A stretch of 64,000 nt of DNA from MED-G105 sp039819085 (lineage in GTDB: Bacteria; Pseudomonadota; Alphaproteobacteria; Caulobacterales; Parvularculaceae). The notes beneath the pieces are model-generated. The model saw only the letters and a list, made by a program, of their open reading frames with translations. It made no database searches and was not told the DNA's origin. The stretch lies in the NCBI GenBank assembly GCA_039819085.1, contig JBCBSQ010000010.1:40463-104462 (forward strand), in the 5' to 3' direction. This document shows, piece by piece, positions 42,348 through 51,546 of this stretch; within the stretch, counting starts at the first letter, position 1, and the number at the start of each line of letters is the position of its first letter. Made by a program: the position numbers and the translations under genes.

Positions 42348-43238
42348 TTGCCTGAATTGCCTGAAGTGGAGACGGTCCGGCGCGGGCTGGCGCCAGCGTT
42401 CGAAGGCGCGCGCGTCACCGCCGTTCGGCTAAGGCGCGCGGATCTTCGGTTTCCCTTCCCTGACCGTTTTCAGGAGCGCCTTGAAGGCGCGCGCGTCGAC
42501 GCGCTCGGACGTCGTGGAAAGTACCTGGTCGCCGCCTTGTCCTCTGGGGAGAGCCTGATCATGCACCTTGGCATGTCGGGCCGGTTCACCGTCGCCGGGC
42601 GCGGCGTCGAAGCCGAAAAAGGCGCGGGCGAACAGATGGCTCGTGCGGCGTTCCACTATGCGGCGGGCGGTGATCCGCGACACGACCACGTCGCATTCGA
42701 CCTTGACGGTCCGAATGGCGGATGCGTGGTCACCTACAATGACCCAAGGCGTTTCGGCTTCATGGACCTTGTCCCAGGCGGGGATCTTGAGGTCTGTCGC
42801 CACTTTGCCGGCATGGGGCCGGAGCCCTTGTCGGCGGCGTTCTCGGACGCCTATTTCGCCGACCGATTGAGAGGCGGCGGGTCGCCGATCAAGACGGCGC
42901 TTCTCGACCAGCGCGTCGTCGCCGGCGTCGGTAATATCTACGCGTGCGAGGCGCTCTATCGCGCCGGCGTCTCCCCGCGCCGGCGCGCGGGGACGGTCCC
43001 AGGCGCGCGCTCGCGTCGTCTTCGCATGGCGATTGTCGACGTCCTTGAAGAGGCGATCGTCGCCGGCGGCTCAAGCCTGCGGGACTTTGCGGCGACGGAC
43101 GGCGGCCTTGGTTACTTCCAGCACGCTTTCGCAGTCTACGACCGGGCCGGAGAGCCATGCCGCCGCTGCGGCGGCGTGATCACTCGGATAACGCAATCAG
43201 GGCGCTCCACCTTCTTTTGCGGCGGTTGCCAACGCTAA
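42348..43238 (+). CDS. mutM: Formamidopyrimidine-DNA glycosylase
   Basis: MutM removes 8-oxoguanine and formamidopyrimidines from DNA and nicks the abasic site. The 296-residue protein has the catalytic N-terminal Pro-Glu (PELPEVETVRRGL), the beta-hairpin Lys region (GRRGKYLVA), the H2TH helix (LLDQRVVAGVGNIYACEALYRAGVSP) and a C-terminal C4 zinc finger (CRRCGGVITRI...CGGC). The start is TTG 42348 with AGGAG 7 bases upstream. The order mutM-rpsT-dnaA is typical in alphaproteobacteria. Confidence 0.97.
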   Translation: MPELPEVETVRRGLAPAFEGARVTAVRLRRADLRFPFPDRFQERLEGARVDALGRRGKYLVAALSSGESLIMHLGMSGRFTVAGRGVEAEKGAGEQMARAAFHYAAGGDPRHDHVAFDLDGPNGGCVVTYNDPRRFGFMDLVPGGDLEVCRHFAGMGPEPLSAAFSDAYFADRLRGGGSPIKTALLDQRVVAGVGNIYACEALYRAGVSPRRRAGTVPGARSRRLRMAIVDVLEEAIVAGGSSLRDFAATDGGLGYFQHAFAVYDRAGEPCRRCGGVITRITQSGRSTFFCGGCQR

Positions 43239-43344
43239 TGCGCCGAGGCCTGATTCCGTCGTTGACGGCCCCTTGTTCGGCCGATATACGCCGGGGCTTC
43301 CGATTGCGCGGGCGGGCCGTCCTGTTCCGCGCCATGACATCACC

Positions 43345-43376
43345 GTCGCAAGACAACACTGTCGCAAGACAACACC
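43345..43376. repeat. 16-bp tandem repeat upstream of rpsT
   Basis: GTCGCAAGACAACACT and GTCGCAAGACAACACC lie head to tail, ending about 22 bases before the rpsT start. They may be regulatory or a simple duplication. Confidence 0.75.
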
Positions 43377-43398
43377 GTTGAAGGTCTGCTCAAGGTCC

Positions 43399-43665
43399 AT
43401 GGCCAACACCACGTCCGCTAAGAAGATGGTGCGCAAAATCGCCAAGCGCACGGAAGTGAACAAAGCGCGTCGCTCGCGCGTGCGCACCTATCTGCGCCGG
43501 CTAGAGGATGCGATTAACGCCGGCGACAAGGCGGCCGCCGACGCGGCGTTTCGCGCTGCGCAACCGGAGCTTCACCGCGCCGTCACCAAGGGCGTGGTTC
43601 ACAAGCGCACCGCAGCGCGAAAGCTCTCCCGGCTGTCGGCTCGCGTAAAGGCGATCTCCGCTTAG
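43399..43665 (+). CDS. rpsT: 30S ribosomal protein S20
   Basis: This 88-residue basic protein reads MANTTSAKKMVRKIAKRTEVNKARRSRVRTYL at its N-terminus, the S20 pattern, and ends in a helical, Lys/Arg-rich tail (HKRTAARKLSRLSARVKA). It binds 16S rRNA in the 30S body. The start at 43399 is preferred to the longer open frame from 43273. It precedes dnaA, as in many alphaproteobacteria. Confidence 0.96.
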   Translation: MANTTSAKKMVRKIAKRTEVNKARRSRVRTYLRRLEDAINAGDKAAADAAFRAAQPELHRAVTKGVVHKRTAARKLSRLSARVKAISA

Positions 43666-44454
43666 CGCATGCGCGTCGCGGCGGTCGCCGCCCGCTCTTT
43701 TCGCCTTCCGACGTCGCATGGCGACGGCCACTGCGATAAGGCGATGCATCGCCGCTGACGGCTTCAGCCGTATGCGGAATGATCTGCGAGTATCACCAAA
43801 AATCTGCCTAAATTGCAGGCGGCGTGTTGCGCGGCGCCGTTGTTTCGCGCACTAAATGCCCGCGCACCGCGTGCGCGCTGCTGCGTCTGCGCTTGTGGGA
43901 ATCTTATTGTCGAGGGCGTCGTTTCGGTAACCGCTTGAATTTCTCGCGAAAAGGGATTTGCAAGAGAAAAATGTCAGGTCGAATCGCCATAAAGTCGAGT
44001 ATTTCAGCTTGCGCGCCCGAATTTGATTAGTCATATTCTCTTCATAACTCATGCGGGGCGTACGGATTATTCTTGGGGGTCCCGCGGTTCAGGTAACAGT
44101 TCTTTTTGAAGCTCGTGGGCTCGCCGTGCGGCGGCGATTGCGGGTTTCGCGTAAATCCGGGCGCGTTAAGGGGCTATCAACATGATCTACGCTGTCGCCA
44201 TTCGGTTCATAGGGTGCGGACTGAATATTAATTTTCCGGCGGCGCGAAATACGGATTTCAATCCCCTCCGGTTTTTGTAGCTACGTACTGTTTTGGTTGG
44301 GCGGCCGGTTACTCAAAGGTCGCTTCTGACGCACGCCTTCTCGGGCGTTTGATTCTCGAATTTCGTTGTTGTCGTCGCCGGCGCCTGCCTTGGCGCTGAA
44401 CTCTTCTTGCGTGCGCGCGTTCCTGCGCGCAGTTCCAAATTCTTGGGGATGGAC
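43666..44454. other. dnaA upstream region (789 bases)
   Basis: No coding gene fits. The middle (about 43900-44300) is AT-richer than its surroundings. Three GANTC sites occur (GAATC at 43899 and 43981, GATTC at 44351), the target of CcrM-type methylation. I found no good copy of the DnaA box TTATCCACA, so I do not call this oriC; it is more likely a long dnaA promoter and leader. Confidence 0.5.
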
Positions 44455-45867
44455 ATGGTCGATCGGTTAAATGGGCAAAATAATTTGGATACAGAGCGGT
44501 TTGCGGTTTTTCGGGGGCTTTTGCGATCGCGATTCGGCGACGCGGTGTTCCGTTCCTGGATGTACGACCTTGCGATTCAGGAGGCCTCGGGCGAGGAGGT
44601 GACCTTGACGACGGAATCGCCGGTCATTGCGGACAGGCTGAATCAGCAATACCGCCATGGCATGCTGAAGATCTGGAACGCCGGCGTGGCGCCGGTCAAG
44701 TCAATGTCGATCAAGACGCGCGCGCGCCTGAAACCCTCGTCGGAGCGCGCCATGCGAAAGGCGCAAGCCGGTGGCGCCGCCGCCGCGACGTTCTTCGATA
44801 CGGGACGCGGGCCAAGAACCGAAGCGCGGGCGCAGATCGGATCCAGCATAGACCCTCTGGCGCGGCTTGAAGGGTTTGCGGTCGACGCGACGAACCGCAC
44901 CGCCTATCTCGCGATCGAACGCGCGCTCAACGCGAATGGCCGCGGCGGCGTCATTTACCTCAGCGGTCCGTCCGGATGCGGAAAAACCCACCTGATGTGC
45001 GGCCTTGCGCACGCCTGGCGGGAACGCCGCCCGGATGATCAAATCGCCTATTTCTCTTACGCCGACTTCAGGGAGGAGGTGGCGCCCGCGGCGCGCGCCA
45101 ACAAGCTGCAGGCGGTGCACAAGAAGCTCTTCGCCTGCGAGGCGCTGATGATCGACGATCTCCACCTCTTGCACGGCTGCCGCCGCACCCAGGAGGAAAT
45201 CCTGGTGCTGATGGATGTTTTTCGCACAGCCGGAAAGCAACTCATCATCTCCGGCGGGGTGGACACCGAAGAGCTAAAAGAGCGCGGCATTAGCGAGCGA
45301 CTTGCGGACCGGCTCGCTGGCGGCTTGCCGGTGGTGATCGAGCCGGCGGGAGATGATCTGCGTATCGAAATTCTCGCCAGACACCGCGCTGCGTCCGACG
45401 CGCAGTGCATTCTTGGAGACGATATTCTTGAGTTTGTCGCGCGCCAGTTCAGGCGCAGCATTAGGGAGGCGATCGGAGCTATGAACCAGCTTTTGTTGGA
45501 ATACGGACAAGAAGCGCGGCAGGTGAGTTTCGATGAGGCGCGCGCGTCATTGCGTCCTCGCCTGAAGACAGGCGTTGAAGCGGTGACGCTGGAGGACCTG
45601 CTGGCGGAGTCGGCGACGGCGTTCGGCCTAAGCCATGAGGAGATGGTCGGTCGATCACAGCCGCAGCGGATTGTGCGCGGACGGCACGCCTTCAATATGA
45701 TCGGCCGCGATTCGCTGACGGAATCCTTCCCCCGCCTCGCCGCCGTTCTGCGCCGCGACCACACGACGATCATGTCGTCCTACGACCGCGCGCACGCGCT
45801 GCATGATCGCGACGCAGTCTTTCGGGAGAAAGTCGCGGCGATCAGAGAGGCTCTCGGCCTCTCCTGA
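44455..45867 (+). CDS. dnaA: Chromosomal replication initiator DnaA, divergent
   Basis: The 470-residue protein has a domain I-like N-terminus (FRGLLRSRFGDAVFRSWMYDLAI) and an AAA+ domain with Walker A GPSGCGKTH (171-179) and Walker B ALMIDDLHLLHG. The C-terminal helix-turn-helix retains RRDHTTIMSSY, the DnaA signature. Several positions differ from the usual alphaproteobacterial pattern: GGVGLGKTH is GPSGCGKTH and the sensor/arginine-finger stretch is diverged (ERLADRLAGGLPVVIEP). ATG 44455 is chosen, with GGGG 6 bases upstream; ATG 44449 is an alternative. dnaN, recF and gyrB follow, supporting the identity. Confidence 0.9.
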   Translation: MVDRLNGQNNLDTERFAVFRGLLRSRFGDAVFRSWMYDLAIQEASGEEVTLTTESPVIADRLNQQYRHGMLKIWNAGVAPVKSMSIKTRARLKPSSERAMRKAQAGGAAAATFFDTGRGPRTEARAQIGSSIDPLARLEGFAVDATNRTAYLAIERALNANGRGGVIYLSGPSGCGKTHLMCGLAHAWRERRPDDQIAYFSYADFREEVAPAARANKLQAVHKKLFACEALMIDDLHLLHGCRRTQEEILVLMDVFRTAGKQLIISGGVDTEELKERGISERLADRLAGGLPVVIEPAGDDLRIEILARHRAASDAQCILGDDILEFVARQFRRSIREAIGAMNQLLLEYGQEARQVSFDEARASLRPRLKTGVEAVTLEDLLAESATAFGLSHEEMVGRSQPQRIVRGRHAFNMIGRDSLTESFPRLAAVLRRDHTTIMSSYDRAHALHDRDAVFREKVAAIREALGLS

Positions 45868-46416
45868 CTTGGCGCCCGGATCAGCGCCCGCGCCGATGCA
45901 CGGCGCGGGGCCCGCAAGACGGCCTCAATTCTCATCTTACCGCAGTGACGCGGCCGCATCGCCGGACTGGCGAAGCGGCCGTTTGGGTGCTAGTTTCGTG
46001 AACCGATCGCGTCGCCCATTTCGGGCGAGGTCGGCGTGCGCTCGCACCTAATTTTGCGCGCCCAGGTTCTTCTTGCGCCCGGGTCTTTAAAGCCGGCGGT
46101 CCATGGCTCGTTTTTGCGCCAACCCTCCGGCGTTTTTTGACCCTTCGCGCTGCGAGAGTGGCTCGCGCCCTCGATGCGGGCCGGCGTCGCGATTGGCGGA
46201 AGACAGGCGCGCGGCGCCCGGTCGAACGCGGCGGCATCCGGCGCGTCCGGTCTCGGGTCGCGATTGATTTCGGGCGAGCGGGCGATGGCGGGCGAGCGGG
46301 CGACACATGAGGCGAAGGGCGACACATGAGGCGAAGGGCGACAGGTGAAGCAAAGGGCGACAAGTGAGGCGACCAGGGAAACGGTCACAGTAGCGGCCGG
46401 GGAAGATCGAGAATAA
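45868..46416. other. dnaA-dnaN intergenic region
   Basis: The 549 bases lack a gene. The end carries a 4-copy 19-bp tandem repeat (46298-46373), preceded by a shorter direct repeat GGGCGAGCGGGCGA at about 46273-46302. No DnaA-box cluster is visible. The rest shows nothing I recognise. Confidence 0.5.
46298..46373. repeat. Four tandem 19-bp repeats between dnaA and dnaN
   Basis: The units start at 46298, 46317, 46336 and 46355. Units 1 and 2 read GGGCGACACATGAGGCGAA, unit 3 GGGCGACAGGTGAAGCAAA and unit 4 GGGCGACAAGTGAGGCGAC. They end 43 bases before the dnaN start, an unusual iteron-like layout. Confidence 0.9.
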
Positions 46417-47535
46417 ATGAAGGTCACGATTGAAAAGTCGGCGTTCGCGAAGGCGCTTGGCCATGTCCAAAGCGTTGTCGAGCGGCGCAACACCATCCCG
46501 ATACTGGCCAATGTGCTGTTGCAGGCCGAAGGCGGCGGGTTGACCCTGATCGCGACGGACCTAGACATCGAGGCGGCGGAAACCGCGCCGGCTGAAGTCG
46601 ACCGTCCAGGCGCGACGACCGCTTCCGCGCTGACCCTTTACGACATCGTCCGCAAGCTGCCGGACGGCGCGCAGGTGCGTCTTGAGCTTTCTGAGGAGCA
46701 CGGACGGCTTTTGGTCGCTGCCGGCAGGTCGGAATTCTCCTTGGCGGTGCTGCCGGGCGACGATTTTCCGACCCTCGCGGCGGATGAGATGGCGACGCGC
46801 TTTAAGATGCCGACGGAGGACTTGCGGCGGATTCTGGCGAAGTCGAAATTCGCGATGTCCCAGGAGGAAACGCGCTACTATTTGAATGGCGTTTATCTGC
46901 ACCCGGTCGAAGGCGGCGACGGCGGCGTCTACCGCGCCGCAGCGACGGACGGCCATCGCCTGGCGAGGATTGACGCGCCGCTGCCGGACGGCGCGGCCGC
47001 AGCGCCTGGCGTCATCGTCCCGCGCAAAGCGGTGCTGGAGCTTGGCCGGCTCCTTGAAGACGCTGAGGAGACCGTCGACGTCTCGGTCTCAGAGACGAAG
47101 ATACGCTTTGAGTTCGCCGCCGGGAGGCTGACGTCAAAGCTCGTCGATGGGACGTTTCCGGACTATGAGCGGGTGATCCCCAAGGACAATCCCAACCGTC
47201 TTCAGCTGGATGCGGGCGAGTTTTCAAAGGCGGTTGACAGGGTCGCCACCGTCTCGGCCGACCGAACCCGGTCCGTCAAGCTCGCCCTTGATCGCGATCG
47301 GCTCCGCCTGACGGTGAACAATCCGGAGGCTGGCAGCGCGCTTGAGGAGGTCTCGGTCGACTTCGATGGCGAACCGCTCGAAATTGGATTCAACGCCCGG
47401 TATCTTCTGGACGTCGCCGCGCAGATTGAAGGCGACGGCATGACCGTGCGGCTTGCCGACCCTTCCTCGCCGACGGTGATCATGGACGACGCGGATGTGC
47501 GCGCGCTTTACGTGCTCATGCCTTTGCGCGTTTGA
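46417..47535 (+). CDS. dnaN: DNA polymerase III subunit beta (sliding clamp)
   Basis: The 372-residue clamp has three repeated beta-clamp domains. The N-terminal MKVTIEKSAFAKALGHVQSVVERRNTIPILANVLL is a standard beta-clamp start. Typical segments follow (LEVSLSEEHGRLLV-like region, VDVSVSETKIRFEFA, IGFNARYLLDVA), ending YVLMPLRV. It forms a homodimer ring that tethers polymerase III. ATG 46417 comes directly after the tandem repeat region. It lies between dnaA and recF. Confidence 0.97.
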   Translation: MKVTIEKSAFAKALGHVQSVVERRNTIPILANVLLQAEGGGLTLIATDLDIEAAETAPAEVDRPGATTASALTLYDIVRKLPDGAQVRLELSEEHGRLLVAAGRSEFSLAVLPGDDFPTLAADEMATRFKMPTEDLRRILAKSKFAMSQEETRYYLNGVYLHPVEGGDGGVYRAAATDGHRLARIDAPLPDGAAAAPGVIVPRKAVLELGRLLEDAEETVDVSVSETKIRFEFAAGRLTSKLVDGTFPDYERVIPKDNPNRLQLDAGEFSKAVDRVATVSADRTRSVKLALDRDRLRLTVNNPEAGSALEEVSVDFDGEPLEIGFNARYLLDVAAQIEGDGMTVRLADPSSPTVIMDDADVRALYVLMPLRV

Positions 47536-47694
47536 CGGGAAAGCGGTTCGGCGCGGATGACGCCGTCTTTGATGTGCGCGCTCTGGGAGGTGGCGCTCTG
47601 GCCGCGGGGCCCTGCTTGGGGACGGCCGGGCGATGCGTCTTCCGACGGCGCCCGAAGGCGCAAACGTCGCCGCGCGTGATTGATTGAAGGAGCG

Positions 47695-48939
47695 ATGGCT
47701 TCGATGGAGATGGCGGCGCGCGCGATAGACCTTGCGGCGGCGAATACGGACCGCCCCGCCCGGGGTGGCCGGTCCGCGCCGGCGCGCGCCTCGTTTCGGC
47801 GCCTTCAGCTCACGGATTTTCGCTCCTATGAGCGCCTTGACGTCGCGTTTGACGGGCGGCCCGCCTATTTCATCGGCGCGAATGGGGCGGGGAAGACAAA
47901 TCTCCTTGAGGCGTTGTCGCTGTTCGGCCCCGGGCGGGGTCTGCGCGGCGCGCGGCTCGACGACCTCGCGCGTGAAGGCGGCGCGGGCCGCTGGGCGGCG
48001 GCGGCGGAATTCGACGCCGGCGATGGAGATTTGCAGGATACGGATGGGTTTCGCCGTCTTGGTGTCGGCTGCGAACGCAAGGTCGACGGCGGCGCGTCGC
48101 GCATGTGTCGCCTTGACGGCGCGCCGGCGCGTGGCCCAATCGCGTTTGCCGATCTCTTGCGGTTCTCCTGGCTGACGCCGGCGCAGGATGGGCTCTTTAC
48201 GGCGGCGGCGGGGGATCGGCGAAAGTTCCTTGATCGGATCGCGCAGACCCGTGACGCAAGTCATGCGCGCGCGGCGAACGACTTCGAGGCGACGGCGCGC
48301 CAGCGGCAGACTTTGCTTGATGAGCGCAGGTTCGACGACGCCTGGCTGACGGCGCTTGAGACTTCAATGGCGGAGGCGGCGGTCGCGGTCGCGGCGGCCC
48401 GGCGGGAGGCGGCGGCCTCGCTCGCGGCCTATGACGCCTCTGGCTTCGCAGGGGGCGCGTTTCCGGCGGCTGAGATCGCGCTTGAAGGCGATCTGGAAAC
48501 GGCGCTTGACGGCGCCCCGGCCGCGGACGTTGAAGACCAGTACATCAGTGAGCTGAAGACCCGTCGACGGCTCGACGCCGAGGCGGGCCGCGCGACAATG
48601 GGTCCGCATCGCTCGGACATGGTGGTCCGGCACCGCGAGAAAGGAACGCTGGCGCGGCTTTGCTCGACCGGTGAGCAGAAAGCGCTCCTGATCGGCCTTG
48701 TCCTCGCCAACGCGTGCGCGCTTGCGCGCGCCTCCGGCGCGGCGCCGCTGATCCTTTTGTTTGATGAAATCGCAGCGCATCTGGATCCGGACCGCCGCGC
48801 GGCCTTGTTCAATGTTCTCGGCGGCGTCGGGTTTCAATGCTTTATGACCGGTACGGATGATCATCTGTTTGAGGCGTGGGGCGAACGGGCGCAAGGATTT
48901 CGCGTGGCGGCCGGGACGGTTTCGGAGATCCGCGGTTAG
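47695..48939 (+). CDS. recF: DNA replication/repair protein RecF
   Basis: RecF helps load RecA at gaps. The 414-residue protein has Walker A GANGAGKTNLLEA, the ABC signature STGEQKALLIGLVLA, and Walker B LILLFDEIAAHLD. An N-terminal FRSYERLDVAF precedes the P-loop, as in RecF. The leader before FRRLQLTDFRSY is longer than usual, so the true start may be ATG 47704 or lower; AGGAG precedes both candidates. The gene follows dnaN and precedes gyrB. Confidence 0.95.
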   Translation: MASMEMAARAIDLAAANTDRPARGGRSAPARASFRRLQLTDFRSYERLDVAFDGRPAYFIGANGAGKTNLLEALSLFGPGRGLRGARLDDLAREGGAGRWAAAAEFDAGDGDLQDTDGFRRLGVGCERKVDGGASRMCRLDGAPARGPIAFADLLRFSWLTPAQDGLFTAAAGDRRKFLDRIAQTRDASHARAANDFEATARQRQTLLDERRFDDAWLTALETSMAEAAVAVAAARREAAASLAAYDASGFAGGAFPAAEIALEGDLETALDGAPAADVEDQYISELKTRRRLDAEAGRATMGPHRSDMVVRHREKGTLARLCSTGEQKALLIGLVLANACALARASGAAPLILLFDEIAAHLDPDRRAALFNVLGGVGFQCFMTGTDDHLFEAWGERAQGFRVAAGTVSEIRG

Positions 48940-49024
48940 GAGTTGAAGCTTGCCCCTGAGGGCCGCCGCCGCGTCCGGCCTCTGGCGAGGCGGGCGGGCG
49001 AGAGTGGAAAGAAGACAAGAAGAT

Positions 49025-51460
49025 ATGACTGAAGCAGCCCGTACTGAAGATGACGCCGACGATCAGAACGCCGACTATGGCGCCCAGTCCATCAAGGTTC
49101 TCAAGGGCCTTGACGCCGTGCGCAAGCGGCCCGGCATGTATATCGGCGACACCGACGACGGCTCAGGGCTTCACCACATGGTCTATGAGGTCGTCGACAA
49201 CGCCATCGATGAAGCGCTCGCCGGGTATTGCGACACGGTCGAGGTTGTTCTGAATGAGGACGGTTCGGCGACGGTGCGCGACAATGGGCGTGGCGTGCCG
49301 ACGGAAATTCACCCTGAGGAGGGCGTCTCCGCCGCGCAGGTCATTATGACCCAACTCCACGCCGGCGGGAAGTTTGACCAGAACTCCTACAAGGTGTCCG
49401 GCGGCCTGCACGGCGTCGGCGTTTCGGTCGTGAACGCGCTTTCGGAGTGGCTCGATCTCAAGATCAAACGCGGCGGGAAAGAGCACGCCATGCGCTTCCA
49501 CCTCGGCGAGCCCGACGCGCCACTCGCCATTGTGGGCGATACGGAGGAAACGGGCACGGAGGTGTCATTTCTGCCGTCGAAAGAGATCTTTACTCAAACG
49601 ACCTTTGACTATGACACGCTGGAGCGCCGTCTGCGTGAGCTCGCGTTTCTCAATTCCGGCGTCGCCATCAATCTGAAAGATCGCCGCCATGTGGACCCGC
49701 GCGATGAGCACATGCTCTATGACGGCGGCCTTGAGATGTTCGTTCGCTATCTCGACGGGGCGAAAAAGAACCTTATTGACGCGCCGATCGCCTTCGCCGC
49801 CGAAAAAGACGGCGTCACTGTCGATGTCGCCATGTGGTGGAACGACAGCTACCACGAACGGGTCTTGTGCTTCACCAACAACATTCCGCAGCGGGACGGC
49901 GGCACGCATCTCGCCGGCTTTCGCGGCGCGCTCACCCGCATCATCAATTCCTATGCGGCGGAAAGCGGCATCGCCAAGCGCGAGAAAGTCTCGATCACCG
50001 GCGACGACGCGCGCGAAGGCTTAACCTGCGTTCTTTCTGTTAAGGTCCCTGATCCCAAATTCAGCTCACAGACGAAAGACAAGCTCGTTTCCTCCGAAGT
50101 GCGGCCCGTGGTCGAAAGTCTCGTTGCGGAGAAACTGGGCCAGTGGTTCGAAGAAAACCCTGGCGAAGCGAAAAAGATCGTCCAGAAGATCGCGGAAGCC
50201 GCGATGGCCCGCGAAGCGGCGCGAAAGGCGCGCGAGCTGACCCGTCGCAAGTCGGCGCTCGACGTCGCCTCCTTGCCCGGCAAGCTGGCCGACTGCCAGG
50301 AGCGTGACCCGGCCAAATCGGAGCTCTTCATCGTGGAGGGCGACTCCGCGGGCGGGTCGGCGAAACAAGCGCGCAACCGCGAGAACCAGGCCGTCCTGCC
50401 CTTGCGCGGCAAAATCCTGAACGTGGAGCGCGCGCGCTTCGACAAGATGCTGTCGAGCCAGGAGATCGGCACCCTGATTACCGCGCTCGGCGCCGGCATC
50501 GGACGCGATGACTTCGATGTCGAGAAGCTGCGCTACCACAAGATTGTCATCATGACGGACGCCGACGTCGATGGCGCGCACATCCGCACGCTCCTCTTGA
50601 CGTTCTTTTTCCGTCAGATGCCGGAGCTCATCCGGCGCGGCCACCTCTATATCGCCCAGCCGCCGCTCTACAAGATCGAGCGCGGCAAGTCGGAGCAGTA
50701 TCTGATCGACGATGCGGCGCTTGAAGATTATCTTTATAGAGAGGGGGCGGAAGGCGCAGCCCTTGAGCTATCGACTGGCGAAACGATCGCCCAGAACGAT
50801 CTCGCGGACGTCGTCGAAAAAGCGCGCGCCGCGCGCGCAGCGATTGATGCGCTTCCCGCCTGGCTCGATCGCAACGTCATCACCCAGGCGGCGCTCGCCG
50901 ACGGCCTTCGCGAAGCGCCGTCGGAAGAAGCGGACGCGCAAGCCCTCGCCGACAAGATCGCTGGCCGACTTGATCTCATCTCGGATGAGTTCGAGCGCGG
51001 CTGGGCCGGGCGACCCGACGGCGAGGGAGGCTTCGTCTTTGAACGCGAAGTGCGCGGCGTCGCCGAACGCCACGCCCTGCCGCGCGACGTGCTGATGTCC
51101 GCGGACGCGAAAGCTGTGCAGCAGCGCATGGAGAAGTTGTCGGAAGTCTTCGCCGCGCCGGCGACCTGGCGCAAAAAAGACGCCGCCGCCATGGTCACAG
51201 GGCCAAACAGCCTTCTTCGGCAAGTGCGCGCCGCCGGGGAGAAAGGCGTAAAAATCCAGCGCTATAAGGGGCTCGGCGAAATGAATCCCGAGCAGCTCTG
51301 GGAGACGACGCTGGACGAAAACGTCCGTACCCTGTTGCAAGTGAAGATCAAGGAGGCCGACGGCGCTGACGAAATCTTCTCCCGTCTCATGGGCGACGTC
51401 GTGGAGCCGCGCCGCGAGTTCATTCAGGACAACGCCCTCGCCGCTGAGCTCGACATCTAA
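49025..51460 (+). CDS. gyrB: DNA gyrase subunit B
   Basis: GyrB supplies the ATPase and TOPRIM parts of gyrase. The 811-residue protein contains GHKL motifs (DNAIDEALAGYC, DNGRGVPTE, GLHGVGVSVVNALS), the quinolone-region EGDSAGGSAKQARNRENQAVLPLRGK, DADVDGAHIRTLL, and IQRYKGLGEMNPEQLWETT. It also has the proteobacterial insertion around residues 590-730. The start is set at 49025 (MTEAARTEDDADD), as the longer frame from 48950 begins in the recF tail spacer. It closes the dnaN-recF-gyrB cluster. Confidence 0.98.
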   Translation: MTEAARTEDDADDQNADYGAQSIKVLKGLDAVRKRPGMYIGDTDDGSGLHHMVYEVVDNAIDEALAGYCDTVEVVLNEDGSATVRDNGRGVPTEIHPEEGVSAAQVIMTQLHAGGKFDQNSYKVSGGLHGVGVSVVNALSEWLDLKIKRGGKEHAMRFHLGEPDAPLAIVGDTEETGTEVSFLPSKEIFTQTTFDYDTLERRLRELAFLNSGVAINLKDRRHVDPRDEHMLYDGGLEMFVRYLDGAKKNLIDAPIAFAAEKDGVTVDVAMWWNDSYHERVLCFTNNIPQRDGGTHLAGFRGALTRIINSYAAESGIAKREKVSITGDDAREGLTCVLSVKVPDPKFSSQTKDKLVSSEVRPVVESLVAEKLGQWFEENPGEAKKIVQKIAEAAMAREAARKARELTRRKSALDVASLPGKLADCQERDPAKSELFIVEGDSAGGSAKQARNRENQAVLPLRGKILNVERARFDKMLSSQEIGTLITALGAGIGRDDFDVEKLRYHKIVIMTDADVDGAHIRTLLLTFFFRQMPELIRRGHLYIAQPPLYKIERGKSEQYLIDDAALEDYLYREGAEGAALELSTGETIAQNDLADVVEKARAARAAIDALPAWLDRNVITQAALADGLREAPSEEADAQALADKIAGRLDLISDEFERGWAGRPDGEGGFVFEREVRGVAERHALPRDVLMSADAKAVQQRMEKLSEVFAAPATWRKKDAAAMVTGPNSLLRQVRAAGEKGVKIQRYKGLGEMNPEQLWETTLDENVRTLLQVKIKEADGADEIFSRLMGDVVEPRREFIQDNALAAELDI

Positions 51461-51546
51461 GGCGCGCATTTGCGCGCAAATTCACTTGACGAGTTGCGCG
51501 AACCAGCGCCCGTCTTGCTGCAGTGCAGTAGGATGGGAGCGGAGCG

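Noticed and set aside
43666..44454. Chromosomal origin oriC
   Set aside because: No recognisable DnaA boxes or 13-mers; only GANTC sites and a modest AT rise. In alphaproteobacteria oriC is often not beside dnaA.
46298..46373. CRISPR array
   Set aside because: The 19-bp units adjoin directly without spacers, and no cas genes occur in the window.
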